Positions 8,270 through 18,196 are shown, numbered from the stretch's first letter. The stretch is DNA of 64,000 nucleotides from Rhodococcus tibetensis (GCF_024438035.1 NZ_JANFQF010000022.1:1-64000); one strand, 5' to 3'. The notes: a model not told the origin generated them from the sequence alone. A program made the numbers and translations.

Positions 8270-9658
8270 TCATGGCGAGCGTGCGGGAAGGATGTGGGGG
8301 TTCAGGATTCCCGCGGGGTCCAGTGCTGCTCGTATCGACCGCATGACGTCGAGGTCGACCGGACTTCGCCCGAGTGTTATCCAGGGGGCTTTGGCCCTGC
8401 CGACACCGTGTTCGGCGCTGATGCTCCCGTTGTGTTCGGTGACGAGTCGTAGGGCGAAGTCGGACACGGTCTCCCGCTGGGCCGGCGCGACGTCGAGAAG
8501 ATTGACGTGGATGTTGCCGTCAGCGACGTGCCCGAAGCAGATCGCCCGCACTCCGGGAAAGCTACGTCGCAGGCCGGTGGTCAGATCATTCAGGAAGGCC
8601 TCGATGTCGCGCAGCGGTGTCGAGATGTCCAACTTCACGGGTGGTGTGGACGATGCTGCGCCGACCGACTCGGTGTGGCTTTCCCGGTACTGCCACAGCC
8701 TGTGGGCCGGCCCTTCCTCGACGACGGCGTCGAGCACGAATTTGTCGAACTCGTCGAGAACCTCGAGGAGAGTGGTCTGGGCGTCTTCCCGACCGGACAC
8801 CTCCACCAGGAGAGAAAACGGTGTTTGGGCGGAAAGTGGCGGCCGGAGTTGGTGATGCTCGCAGACCAGGTCGATACCCGACTTGGTCATCAGCTCTGCT
8901 GCGTCGAGAGTCAGTCCGGCCCGCTCGAGGCGATCGACCACCGCCAATGCACTCCGAACCGATTCGACTGCGGCGAGAGCGACCTGAGTGTGGCTGGGTG
9001 GCAGTACGAGTCGCATCAGTACACGAGTGATGACGGCGAGTGTGCCCTCGGAGCCGGCGAGGAGGCCGGGCAGATCGTATCCGACGTTGTCCTTCGTCAG
9101 CTCCTTCCAGCGGGTCAGAATGCGGCCGTCGGACAGCACCGCCTCGACGCCGAGTAGTTGAGATCGGGTGTCGCCGTTTTTGATGACTCGGATGCCGCCT
9201 GCGTTGGTGGCGACGATCCCACCGAGGGTGGCCGATTCGCGGGAGGCGAGGTCCACCCCGAGATCGACTCCGTGTTCGCGGGCCGTGTCGCGGGCGCGGG
9301 CAATGGTCACACCCGCGCCCGCGCCGATCGTGCGACCGATCGGATCGACGTGTTCGATCACGGAGAGTCGGGTGGTGCTGAGCACCACCTCACCGTCCAT
9401 AGGGATCGACCCACCGACCAGACCGGTGTTGCCGCCCTGGGGAACCACGGCGACTCCGACACGGGAGCAGAGGGCGAGGACCGCCGCAACCTGCCCGGTA
9501 TCGGCGGGGCGAACCACAGCGATGGTGTGTCCCTGCCAATGTCCGGTCCAGTCGGTGACGTATCCGGCAACTACGCCGGGATCGGTGAGCACGTGCGACG
9601 CTCCCACGATGTCGGCGAGCTCGTCGAGTAACGACTGCTGCGACGACCACGCGGTCAT
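8270..9658 (-). CDS. FAD-linked oxidase/dehydrogenase (GlcD / D-2-hydroxyacid type)
   Basis: 462 residues. The N-terminal PCMH-type FAD-binding domain includes VVPQGGNTGLVGGS, TLGGIVATNAGG and LAGSEGTLAVI. The C-terminal cap has the metal/substrate histidines in GHVADGNIHVN and SAEHGVGRAK. These motifs place it with D-lactate, glycolate and D-2-hydroxyglutarate dehydrogenases; the exact 2-hydroxy acid is not determined. The ATG is preceded by GAGAGGAGAAGG. No partner iron-sulfur subunit is present, so it is probably a single-subunit enzyme. Confidence 0.9.
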   Translation of the reverse strand: MTAWSSQQSLLDELADIVGASHVLTDPGVVAGYVTDWTGHWQGHTIAVVRPADTGQVAAVLALCSRVGVAVVPQGGNTGLVGGSIPMDGEVVLSTTRLSVIEHVDPIGRTIGAGAGVTIARARDTAREHGVDLGVDLASRESATLGGIVATNAGGIRVIKNGDTRSQLLGVEAVLSDGRILTRWKELTKDNVGYDLPGLLAGSEGTLAVITRVLMRLVLPPSHTQVALAAVESVRSALAVVDRLERAGLTLDAAELMTKSGIDLVCEHHQLRPPLSAQTPFSLLVEVSGREDAQTTLLEVLDEFDKFVLDAVVEEGPAHRLWQYRESHTESVGAASSTPPVKLDISTPLRDIEAFLNDLTTGLRRSFPGVRAICFGHVADGNIHVNLLDVAPAQRETVSDFALRLVTEHNGSISAEHGVGRAKAPWITLGRSPVDLDVMRSIRAALDPAGILNPHILPARSP

Positions 9659-9746
9659 ACGGCCTTCTCCTCTCGGCGAGATCTCACACTTCCCACTCCA
9701 TCATCGGCCCCACTCCATCATCGGCGATGACGAGTGGGTTCGGGAA

Positions 9747-10664
9747 TCAGCGTTCGAAGGTGAGAACCCAGCGTCCACGCGAGCCGCCCGCATCCAGTGC
9801 CGCCACCGCCTCGTCCGCTCGAGTGAGGGGGTATGTTCCGGCGATCCGTGCCGCGAGCGGTTCCTTCTCGTTCCCCGTGCGTGCGACCGAGCGCAGCAGT
9901 TTTTCGAGCCGGGCTCCGTCATGGTGGACCATCACCGCCTGAACGTCGATGCCGCGCACTGCCTCGGGCATTGCCGGCGGCACGACGCCCACGTAGGTTC
10001 CGCCGTCCACCACTGCGACAACCGCCGCCTCTCCCAGCACCGCGGCATCGAACACGGCATCGAACCGGGTCGAGGGAAGTTCGCCGAGAACCTCTACCGC
10101 TCCCGCGGAAACCAGAAAGTCGGTGTCGGTGGGGCGGCCGAGTGCGCTGACGGTCCATCCCCGCGCGACCGCGAGCGGGACCGCGAACCCGCCCACTCCT
10201 CCGGCCGCACCGGTCACCAGGAGCGTTCTGCCTGTGGGGTCGCCGAGGAGATCTAGCGCCTGGTCTGCGGTCGACAGATTGAGTGGCAGCGTCGCCGCCC
10301 CGACGAAGTCCAGGCCGTCGGGGATGTGGGCCACCGCAGTGGCCGGAACGACGACGTAGTCCGCGAAGGCGCGGAGTGGCGCATCCAACCGGTCGTGCAG
10401 GGCGACCACCCGTGCGCCGACGACGGGTCCCGCCACGCCGTCACCCAGCGCGTCGACGATTCCGGCCACATCCCAGCCCAGTCCAGCGCCGTCCGGCTGA
10501 TCTATCCATCCGAGCCGGTGATAGTTGCCCCGCCTGGTCTGAGAGTCCACCGGATTCACCGCCGCCGCGCGAAGTTCGATGCGGATCTCCCCCGGTCCTG
10601 CGTTCGGCACGGCCACCTCGATCGTCTTCAAGTCCTCGGCCCCGGTCGTCACGATCGCTCGCAT
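9747..10664 (-). CDS. NAD(P)H:quinone reductase-like MDR oxidoreductase
   Basis: 305 residues. It is a medium-chain reductase without zinc ligands: an N-terminal GroES-like domain (ELRAAAVNPVDSQ, GLGWDVAGIV) and a nucleotide-binding fold with TGAAGGVGGFAVPLA. This is the quinone oxidoreductase pattern, which reduces quinones or enones with NAD(P)H. The ATG follows GAAGGGTG. It is divergent from an HxlR regulator in the arrangement known for QorA/QorR-type quinone sensing, so regulation by that neighbour is likely. Confidence 0.85.
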   Translation of the reverse strand: MRAIVTTGAEDLKTIEVAVPNAGPGEIRIELRAAAVNPVDSQTRRGNYHRLGWIDQPDGAGLGWDVAGIVDALGDGVAGPVVGARVVALHDRLDAPLRAFADYVVVPATAVAHIPDGLDFVGAATLPLNLSTADQALDLLGDPTGRTLLVTGAAGGVGGFAVPLAVARGWTVSALGRPTDTDFLVSAGAVEVLGELPSTRFDAVFDAAVLGEAAVVAVVDGGTYVGVVPPAMPEAVRGIDVQAVMVHHDGARLEKLLRSVARTGNEKEPLAARIAGTYPLTRADEAVAALDAGGSRGRWVLTFER

Positions 10665-10709
10665 GTTGCACCCTTCGATAGTCGCTGTTGCCGGTTCAGA
10701 CTTGCCTGG

Positions 10710-10730
10710 CTACTCTCCGTTGGGAAGTAG
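10710..10730. promoter_or_regulatory. Candidate HxlR operator (imperfect dyad)
   Basis: CTACTCTCC and GGGAAGTAG form an imperfect inverted repeat with perfect outer CTACT/AGTAG arms around GTT, centred in the 104-base divergent region. HxlR/QorR-type regulators bind such dyads in the same kind of intergenic position. A second small dyad, GCAC-N6-GTGC, follows at 10731-10744. Confidence 0.4.
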
Positions 10731-10768
10731 GCACCTGAAAGTGCGTAACGAAGCAGAAGGGGCGCGCG

Positions 10769-11170
10769 ATGGCGACGGCAACCGCAGCACAAGCGCGACA
10801 TGCGGCAAAGAGCGAGTACGACGCGTACCTCGCGAACTGTCCGAGTCGGCAGCTACTCGACCGCATCAGCGACAAGTGGGTGTCGCTCATTCTCGTCGCG
10901 CTGGGTGACGGTTCGCGAAGGTATTCCGAATTGGCGCGCGAACTTGCCGGCGTCAGCCAAAAGATGCTGACCCAGACACTGCGAGCACTGGAACGTGACG
11001 GTCTCATCGATCGCGAAGTGACTGCGTCGGTGCCGGTCCGCGTCGACTACTCGCTGACCGAACTCGGCAGGTCGCTACTCCCGATCCTCAGGGCGGTCAA
11101 GGTGTGGTCAGAGCACAACATGGATGACGTGACGGCGGCCCGTGCGAGGTACGACAGCCGCGCGCACTAG
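10769..11170 (+). CDS. HxlR (DUF24) family redox-sensing regulator
   Basis: 133 residues. The HxlR winged helix is complete: NCPSRQLLDRISDKWVSLIL, RRYSELARELAGVSQKMLTQ, LRALERDGLIDREV. The single N-terminal Cys24 in the NCPSR position is the residue oxidised in QorR, HypR and related quinone- or disulfide-sensing regulators. The ATG follows GAAGGGG. It probably represses the divergent quinone reductase until Cys24 is modified. Confidence 0.88.
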   Translation: MATATAAQARHAAKSEYDAYLANCPSRQLLDRISDKWVSLILVALGDGSRRYSELARELAGVSQKMLTQTLRALERDGLIDREVTASVPVRVDYSLTELGRSLLPILRAVKVWSEHNMDDVTAARARYDSRAH

Positions 11171-11196
11171 TTCGGCGGGAGAAGTCCGCGGACGGA

Positions 11197-11436
11197 TCAA
11201 TCGGTAACGCGGCCCCCCGTCCGATCCGGGAGCACACCCGCTGCCACGAGGTCGTCGTAGATGCGCTGCTGCTCGGCGTCGAGACCGGAATACAACATGT
11301 CGTAGGCGCGCTCTTCTTCGGCGAGGACGGCGACAGGGTCCCAGTTGTCACCGATCGCTTCGAGCACCGCGGTACGCCGTCGTGCCTCGTCGAGCGTGAG
11401 ATCGAGCGCGAATGACAGTTCGGAATGGCTGCTCAT
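11197..11436 (-). CDS. Conserved small actinobacterial protein (DUF6400-like)
   Basis: 79 residues, highly charged and helical: LDLTLDEARRRTAVLEAIG, DNWDPVAVLAEEERAY, YSGLDAEQQRIYDDLVAAGV. I associate this pattern with the DUF6400 family of small actinobacterial proteins of unknown function; the assignment is from memory. The start at 11436 has AAGGTGA upstream and is preferred over the ATG 14 codons earlier. It is divergent from the acyltransferase gene. Confidence 0.65.
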   Translation of the reverse strand: MSSHSELSFALDLTLDEARRRTAVLEAIGDNWDPVAVLAEEERAYDMLYSGLDAEQQRIYDDLVAAGVLPDRTGGRVTD

Positions 11437-11669
11437 CGGATCACCTTCGTTTTCGCAGTCGCCGATATCGAAGGGCACAGGGTTACTCGAACAGGTCCAA
11501 GATCACAATGATCTGGATCACGCTCCGGTGGATGACCCCACGGCGATGCAGCCCGCCTCATGCTGTGGCCTGCTCCGGCGTGGCTCTCGGGTAGCCCGCA
11601 GCATCGTTGGCAATATGACGGGTGCCACAGTGATCCGGGGGTTGGATTCGGGAGAGGACCGCTGGTCGA

Positions 11670-13881
11670 GTGAACATCGTCGAGACTCCGGAACGACGGC
11701 GCGGACCCGGTCGTCATCGCCCTGACCGCGGAGCGTCGGAGCGGGTAGACACTCGGCGAGCGCCGGGCACCGGGTTCCGCACCGACATCGAGGGATTGCG
11801 GGCTGTCGCAGTGCTGGCAGTGGTGCTGTTCCACGCGGGCGTACCCGGTCTCGACGGGGGATTCGTCGGCGTCGACGTGTTCTTCGTGGTGTCCGGCTTC
11901 CTCATCACCGGGCTGTTGTGGCGAGACGTGACCAGCACGGGGAATGTCCGGCTCGCCCGGTTCTATGCCGCGCGGGCCAGGCGGCTGCTGCCCGCCGGTG
12001 TCACCGTGCTGGTGATCACCGCGATCGGGACCGCCCTGCTCCTGCCCCCGCTGCAGGCCCGGGCAGTTCTCGGTGACGGGATAGCCAGCGCGCTCTACGT
12101 CGGCAACTACCGGCTCGCCCTGCAAGGCACCGACTACCTGTCCGCCGATACACCTCCGTCACCTTTTCAGCACTATTGGTCCCTCGGTGTGGAAGAACAG
12201 TTCTACCTCTTGTGGCCCGCGCTGATCATCGGCACGGTCTGGCTGGTTCGGCGCGCGCGACGGCGCTTTGACGGCGACACCGCCCCCTCGGTGTGGCCGT
12301 ATCTGTTCGGTCTCGCACTCGTGACGGCCGTGTCGTTCGCGATTTCGATGGCCTGGACGAGCACGCTGCCCCCGTGGGCATACTTCTCGCTGCCTTCGCG
12401 AGCCTGGGAACTGGCCGCCGGTGGACTGGTGGCCTTGTCCGTCCCGGTGTGGCGCCGCCTGCCGGCGCTTCCCGCTGCAGTCGCCGGGTGGACGGGGCTG
12501 GTCCTGATCCTTCTCGGCTGCTTCGCACTGAACGAGACGACGCCCTACCCCGGGACCGCCGCGCTGCTGCCCGTGCTCGGCACGGTGTTGGTGATCGGTG
12601 GAGGCTGCGCCGAACCCCCACGGGGAGTCAGCCGCGGGCTCTCGCTACCCCCGATGCGAGCGATCGGTCGTGTGTCGTACTCCTGGTACCTCTGGCACTG
12701 GCCGGTGCTGCTGCTCTTGCCGCCACTGCTCGGCCATTCGCTGGGCCTGTTCGACCGGCTCGCGGCGGTCGCGCTGTCGGGGGGTCTCGCCGTCCTCACA
12801 CTGCGACTCATCGAGAACCCCGCGCGATTCGCTGCTCCACTGCGCCGGTCGGACACGCGCAGCCTGGCTCTCGGCGGCGCCGTCACCGTGCTCGCCGTCT
12901 GCGCGGCGCTCGTACTGCTTGTCTTGCGACCCATACCGGTCGGCCAAGGTGCTGCGGCCGAGGCCCTCACGGTCACCGCGCCCTCGACCACGGCGGTACC
13001 CACTGCCGACCCGCACGACGCGGCGGTGCAGCAAGTGACCGCGCAGGTGGCGGCCGCGGTCGCGCAATCGGCCGACTTGCGCGCCGTCCCGTCCAATCTG
13101 ACCCCGCCGCTCGCCGACGCCCCGGCCGACAAGCCGGCGGTCTTCAACAACGGCTGCGTTCGCTCCTGGCTCGAGGTCGGGCTGGAGGAATGCGTGTCCG
13201 GTGATCCCGGCTCGCCCACGACGGTGGCACTGGTCGGTGACTCACATGCCGCGATGTGGCACCCGGCGTTCGAACCGGTCGCCGAGCAGCGGCACTGGCG
13301 ACTCACGACCATGGGCAAGGTCACCTGCCCTCTGATGGATCTGCCCATCACCAGTCCTTACCTCGGCCGTCAGTACTCCGAGTGCGAGCAGTGGCGCAGT
13401 GAGGTGGTCGCCCGGCTGCAGGCCGAGCGTCCGCAGTTGATCGTGGTGAGCATGTCCCGGCGGTACGGCGGCGACTTCGGGTTCACCACCTACGACCAGG
13501 CCTGGATCGACAGCGTGACCCGCATGGTGGCGCAACTGCGGACCACGGGCGCGGCCGTCCTGATTCTCGGCCCCATCCCCGATCCGCGCTCCACCGTGCC
13601 GACCTGCCTGTCTGCCCATCTGGACGACGCCACGGCCTGCTCGCCGCCGCACGGTGTGGCGGTGAACGCCGCCCGGTATCGCGGCCGAGGCGGCGGCGAC
13701 CGCAGCCGGCGGTGGTCAGTACGCCGACCTCACTTCGCTCTTCTGCACACCCGACCGCTGTCCGGTGATCGTCGGCAACGACCTCGTGTTTCGCGACGAC
13801 AACCATCTGACCCTCGGGCACGCCCAAGCACTCGCTCCCGTCGTCGGTGCCCTCGCCGACCGCGCCCTCGCCCGGCGCTGA
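11670..13881 (+). pseudogene. OafA/YrhL-type acyltransferase with SGNH domain, frameshifted near the 3' end
   Basis: The N-terminal half is an acyltransferase-3 membrane domain: FRTDIEGLRAVAVLAVVLFHAG, GGFVGVDVFFVVSGFLITG, SLGVEEQFYLLWP, and about ten spans. The C-terminal half is an SGNH hydrolase domain with VALVGDSHAAMW (S525). Such proteins O-acetylate cell-wall sugars. The open frame from GTG 11670 loses sense after NAARY and runs on as an Arg-rich tail to 14051. Removing one base, most simply the T at 13677, restores NAARIAAEAAATAAGGGQYA and an end with RDDNHLT, the catalytic Asp-x-x-His, stopping at 13881 (736 residues). The break removes the catalytic dyad, so it is either a recent pseudogene or a sequencing error. 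Confidence 0.82.
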
Positions 13882-13916
13882 CCACTCCACCGCCTGCAGC
13901 TCGGGCCTGCAGACTC

Positions 13917-15611
13917 CTACTGCACGGGCGACGGCGGGACGGTGGTGGTCGTCGGGATCGTCGTCATCTCCGGTTCGGTCACCTCGACCGTCTTCGGAAC
14001 CTCCTGCTGCGTGGACGGTGTTTCGGCAGCTGCAACCGCCGCGGACGGTGACGGCTCCGATGATGCGGGCGGAACGACTGCAGCTGTGGGCACCTGGGTG
14101 GCGGCGGTGGGGACGAGCGACGGTGTCGTGGTCGGGATGGCGGACGAGTCAGTCGCAGACAGAAGGTCTTTGGACGTGGAGGACGTCGTCGACGTGGTTT
14201 CGCTCGTGTCCGTCGGGTCGGTGGACGACGCGACGAGGGCCGCAGCGGACGTGTCGGCCTTGGTGATGGTGGCAGGCTGCCCCTTCTCCGCTTGCTGGGC
14301 CAGGTGGGTCAACCAGGCTGCAGCGTATTGCGAAGACGTCAAGGGCTTTCCGCCCGCGGGGTCGGCATCGCGCCAGTAGTCGAAGTGATGGCCCGTACCC
14401 GGGCCGAGGGTCTGCTGATACGGATCGCTCATCACCACCTCGACGGTATTCTCGTTGTCCGCGATGAACCCGATGATCTCGTTGCGAACCTTCGTAGGCA
14501 GGTAGACCAGGTCGATAGCCTGGTTCGGCGACAGGGGGTCAGTTGTTGTATCTGCCTGTGCCACTTCGGTGCCGAGCTTGTAGGCGGGGTCCGATACCTT
14601 GATGAGAACGTCGAGGAACGTCTCGTCGGATTGCATCCAGTTCTCTTGCGATTGGATGTCGGCGAACGCTGCGAGGGCGATTCGTCCGAGAACCGTCGCC
14701 ATATCCTGGGCCGTCGCGACGGTCAGGCCCTCACGTTCGAGCGCATCGACATTCAGTTGCCGGCCCACGTTGACGGCCAGCTGCAACAAGCCGATGTTTT
14801 CCGGTGCGGAGCAGGTCAGGTCTCCCTCCGAACAGAAGGACGCCACCTTGCCGTCCAGCGCCCCGAAGCCGCCGGCTGTGCCCGGCAGGGAGCCCCGTCC
14901 CGGCGCGCTGTTGCCGCCGGACTGGTAGGCGAGATCGAATCCGTCGGGATTGCGAAATTCGTTCTCGGCGCCGGGAAAGGGACCCTCACCGAACTCACGT
15001 CCGGCATCCGCCAGGATCACCACGCCGACCACGGATGCGGGGTCGACGATGTCGTACCCGTCCTCCCCGACCTCCTGGTTGCCGACTTCCATCGCGACCC
15101 GGCGCGCCACATCGGCGCCCTCGCTGTATCCGACGATGGCGAACTTCGTGTCCGGGCAGGAGGCGGCGATCGTGCGCATGACGGTTTCGGTGTTGTCCAC
15201 GCCGACATTCACCGCGTCCTCGTACGACGCCATGTTTGCGGGATAGTCGATGTAGACGGCGGCGTAGGAACCCTCGCCGACGGCCTGCCCGGGTGCGTTG
15301 ACCACCGGATCTACCCAGTCGCTGCTGTACTCGCTGGACAGAGCCGCGGGGAGCGGGGTGCCATCGGGAGCCACGAGCATCTGGTGCGTGCCCGCGCGCG
15401 GGGCGTCGTTGCGCCCGGCCACCGCGATGCTGACCATGTCGTAACAGGCGGGCCCGGCCGCCGCCGTCAGGGCCGTGGCGGTCGTCGTCGGTGCACCGGG
15501 ATTCGACCAGGGGGCGGCGAGCAGCGCAGCCAGCCCCAGCACACCGGGCGCCAGCAGCCCCGATGCCATCCGGCGTCGGCGTGCTGCAGGTGTCGTTACG
15601 CCATGCTTCAT
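13917..15611 (-). CDS. Secreted cutinase-family esterase with long Thr/Ser/Pro tail
   Basis: 564 residues from the second ATG, which has GAGGT five bases upstream; an ATG at 15623 is the alternative. A signal peptide with an Arg-rich start and a hydrophobic core is followed by a cutinase-like alpha/beta hydrolase: ACYDMVSIAVAGRN, then the nucleophile elbow VGYSEGADVARR, and a late GPGTGHHFDYWRD that may hold the catalytic His. The last 130 residues are low-complexity Thr/Ser/Pro/Val, as in wall-spanning linkers. It is much larger than a plain cutinase (about 220 residues), like the extended Cut/Culp esterases of mycolate-making bacteria. It is convergent with the acyltransferase gene. Confidence 0.85.
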   Translation of the reverse strand: MKHGVTTPAARRRRMASGLLAPGVLGLAALLAAPWSNPGAPTTTATALTAAAGPACYDMVSIAVAGRNDAPRAGTHQMLVAPDGTPLPAALSSEYSSDWVDPVVNAPGQAVGEGSYAAVYIDYPANMASYEDAVNVGVDNTETVMRTIAASCPDTKFAIVGYSEGADVARRVAMEVGNQEVGEDGYDIVDPASVVGVVILADAGREFGEGPFPGAENEFRNPDGFDLAYQSGGNSAPGRGSLPGTAGGFGALDGKVASFCSEGDLTCSAPENIGLLQLAVNVGRQLNVDALEREGLTVATAQDMATVLGRIALAAFADIQSQENWMQSDETFLDVLIKVSDPAYKLGTEVAQADTTTDPLSPNQAIDLVYLPTKVRNEIIGFIADNENTVEVVMSDPYQQTLGPGTGHHFDYWRDADPAGGKPLTSSQYAAAWLTHLAQQAEKGQPATITKADTSAAALVASSTDPTDTSETTSTTSSTSKDLLSATDSSAIPTTTPSLVPTAATQVPTAAVVPPASSEPSPSAAVAAAETPSTQQEVPKTVEVTEPEMTTIPTTTTVPPSPVQ

Positions 15612-15759
15612 GGTCAACCTCATTCGGTCCGGCCCCGACCAATGACAATGCGTTACCAGGCACGTCGTGAATCGACGCCGATGCGTTACATAGTGAGACC
15701 GAAGATGCGCTCGTGACCGTAAGGTGACCCTGCGCCGCGACCGTCGCCGGATTTCGGCG

Positions 15760-16161
15760 CTAGCAGGGCGCCGGCACCCGACGCCGAGTGATAGCCCGAC
15801 CGGTGAGACGGCCCGTCGAGTGGGCGTCGATCATCCGCTGTTCGCCTCGTTGTGCGACGCGCAGTGGCGGAGACACGGCGGCACCTGCATCGAGGAGCGC
15901 GCGAAGCGCCGGCTGTTCGGCAGCCAAGTGGAACCACTCCTCCTCGAGCGGGGTGCCGTTCTCGAGTGCTTGGTCGAGTTTCGCGGCGAGATGGTTGCTC
16001 CATCGATGTTGCAACGCAAGGAGGAGGTTGTCAGCACAACCGAAAAGTTCTGCTGCCCCCGGTATTTCGTCGATCTGCAGGGCCGCGTCCACATTGTGCT
16101 GCGCTAATGACAGCATGCCTTCGAGCACGGCCCGCCGTTCGTGGAAATCACTCCAGGACAT
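15760..16161 (-). CDS. Conserved actinobacterial hypothetical protein
   Basis: 133 residues. It opens MSWSDFHERRAVLEGMLSLA, which resembles a family of small helical proteins in mycobacteria and rhodococci, and includes NLLLALQHRWSNHLAAKLDQAL. There are no catalytic motifs, membrane segments or signal peptide. The ATG is preceded by a strong GGAGGTGG. It is divergent from the sensor kinase gene. Function unknown. Confidence 0.72.
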   Translation of the reverse strand: MSWSDFHERRAVLEGMLSLAQHNVDAALQIDEIPGAAELFGCADNLLLALQHRWSNHLAAKLDQALENGTPLEEEWFHLAAEQPALRALLDAGAAVSPPLRVAQRGEQRMIDAHSTGRLTGRAITRRRVPAPC

Positions 16162-16331
16162 TTCGCCACCTCCGTCGAATCTTGTGATGCCGGAAACGCT
16201 ACGGGGCTGCCGAAGCGATTTCGCCGTGCCAGGGTCGTGACTACTACTCCTACCGTGGGCGGAGAAACAAGTCCGCTCCCGGAACGATGCTCAGCGGAAC
16301 GCCACCCGGCTACGCTGGTCAGGTGCAGGTC

Positions 16332-17528
16332 ATGGAGTACTTTCGCCGTCGCATGACGATGAGTGAGTACGACTACCCGCCCGGTGTCCCGATCTTCGGC
16401 CATGTCGCCATAGTTGCCGTGGCCGGAGTCGCCGTCGCGCAGCGGGACGCGTTTGTGCCCCCCGGATGGGCGTTGCCGGTCGCGCTTGTGGCCGCGGGAA
16501 CGTCCTTGGCAGGAGATGTGGTGAGACCGGGTTCCATGATTCCCCGACCCCTCCTGGCGGTGATCGTCACTGCAGCGACGGCACTGCTGCTGGTGCAGCA
16601 GGTGGTCGGTCAGTTCGATGTGGCTCCGTTCATCCTGGTGTTCATGGTCGGCGAGGTCGCAGCGACGGCGCCGCTGGCCGTCAGCCTTGCCACCGCAGCG
16701 GGTGCTGTAGCGGTGCTGTCGGGATTCGCCGTCGCCGGCCGCCTGAGCGATGTGCCCTGGTACTTCGCCGGTGTCGCGGTCGGGTGGATCATCGGGCATC
16801 TGCTGCAGACCCAGCTCCGCCTCCTTCATCAGGAGCGCGCATCCCATGCCATCCAGACCGAGCAAGCCGCCACTCGCGAACGCCAGCGCATCGCCCGGGA
16901 AATCCACGACGTAGTCGCCCACTCGTTGAGCATCACCATGCTGCACCTCACCGGCGCCCGCCGCGCCCTCGAGGAGGATCGCGACGTCGACGACGCGGTG
17001 GAGGCCCTCGCCGACGCCGAGCGTCTCGGGCGTCAAGCGATGGCCGACATCCGGCGCACGGTCGGGCTGCTGGATGTGAAGCCGGCCGGAACCCGCCCCG
17101 AACCTGCCATCACCGATGTCCCGGATCTGATCGACGACTTTCGCCGCGCAGGACTCGCGGTGTCCTTCGAGATGCGGGGCGACCCGGCGGCCGTGAGCGG
17201 CGCGACCGGTCTCAGTTTGTATCGGATATCGCAGGAGTCCCTGGCCAACGTCATCAAACATGCGCCGGGAGCGGACGCCGAGGTGAAGCTGACGATTGCG
17301 CCGAACTCGATCACGCTGGTAGTTCGAAATTCGATCACTGACCCGGACGCCTCGTCGAACGGTTCGAACGGTTCGGGTCTGCGAGGGATGCGCGAGCGCG
17401 CCGAACTCCTCGGTGGCACGTTGCAGGCCGGCCGGGGTGAGCACGGTTGGTCGGTGCGCGCGGAGGTTCCGCTCCCGACCGACTCCTGCCCTCTGTCGCT
17501 CCGGCGGCGCACCCCGGAGCAGTCGTGA
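16332..17528 (+). CDS. Sensor histidine kinase of NarL-type two-component system
   Basis: 398 residues. Five or six N-terminal membrane spans (about 20-160) precede a HisKA_3 dimerisation domain with TRERQRIAREIHDVVAHSLS (phospho-acceptor H192) and an HATPase domain with N-box LYRISQESLANVIKHA and G-box GSGLRGMRERAELLGG. The ligand sensed by the membrane domain is unknown. ATG 16332 was chosen because it precedes MEYFRRRM and the first span; GCAGGT lies just before it. It overlaps the response regulator by four bases (GTGA), so the two form one operon. Confidence 0.9.
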   Translation: MEYFRRRMTMSEYDYPPGVPIFGHVAIVAVAGVAVAQRDAFVPPGWALPVALVAAGTSLAGDVVRPGSMIPRPLLAVIVTAATALLLVQQVVGQFDVAPFILVFMVGEVAATAPLAVSLATAAGAVAVLSGFAVAGRLSDVPWYFAGVAVGWIIGHLLQTQLRLLHQERASHAIQTEQAATRERQRIAREIHDVVAHSLSITMLHLTGARRALEEDRDVDDAVEALADAERLGRQAMADIRRTVGLLDVKPAGTRPEPAITDVPDLIDDFRRAGLAVSFEMRGDPAAVSGATGLSLYRISQESLANVIKHAPGADAEVKLTIAPNSITLVVRNSITDPDASSNGSNGSGLRGMRERAELLGGTLQAGRGEHGWSVRAEVPLPTDSCPLSLRRRTPEQS

Positions 17529-18196
17529 CCGCGCCCGAGATCAGAGTGCTGCTCGTCGACGACCAAGAGTTGGTGAGATCCGGGCTGCGGCGGATCCTGC
17601 GGCGAAAGGACGGTTTCGTCATCGTCGCCGAATGCGCCGACGGCTCCGAAGTGCCCGACGCTGTGGCTCAGCACGCGCCCGATGTCGTGCTGATGGACCT
17701 GAGGATGAAGCGGGTCGACGGAATTTCGGCGACGCGCGAACTCCAGGCCGGCGACCGACCACCGCCCGTCTTGATACTCACCACCTTCGACGACGACGAA
17801 CTGCTGTCCGGCTCACTGCGCGCCGGGGCCGCCGGATTCCTTCTCAAGGACTCACCTGCGGAGGAGTTGATCCGTGCGGTGCGTACGGTCGCGGACGGGG
17901 GCGCCTGCCTCGATCCGGCGGTGACCGGCCGAGTACTCACCACCTATCGCACCGCCGCCCGGTCGACCAACGGTGCGGGGCGCAGTCTCGACGAGTTGAC
18001 GACGCGTGAACTCGATGTGCTCGCTCTGATCGGCAGGGGATACAGCAACAGCGAGATCGGCCGCGAACTGGGCATCTCTGGAGTGACAGTGAAGAGCCAC
18101 ATCGGGCACATCTTCGTCAAACTCGATCTTCGCGACCGTGCCGCCGCCATCGTCTACGCGTTCGACCACGGCGTCGTCACACCCGGTCAAGCTTGA
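17525..18196 (+). CDS. NarL/FixJ-family response regulator
   Basis: 223 residues. The receiver domain has the acidic pocket LLVDDQ, phospho-acceptor D58 in VVLMDLRM, T86 in LTTFDD and K108 in GFLLKDS. The C-terminal LuxR-type helix-turn-helix reads LTTRELDVLALIGRGYSNSE through GVTVKSHIGHIFVKLDL. It is the cognate partner of the overlapping histidine kinase. The likely targets include the small genes immediately downstream, but this is inference. Confidence 0.92.
   Translation: MTAPEIRVLLVDDQELVRSGLRRILRRKDGFVIVAECADGSEVPDAVAQHAPDVVLMDLRMKRVDGISATRELQAGDRPPPVLILTTFDDDELLSGSLRAGAAGFLLKDSPAEELIRAVRTVADGGACLDPAVTGRVLTTYRTAARSTNGAGRSLDELTTRELDVLALIGRGYSNSEIGRELGISGVTVKSHIGHIFVKLDLRDRAAAIVYAFDHGVVTPGQA

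Noticed and set aside
13882-14051. Arg-rich C-terminal tail of the acyltransferase frame
   Set aside because: It is antisense to the cutinase tail and begins after the frameshift; the conserved end lies in the next frame and stops at 13881.
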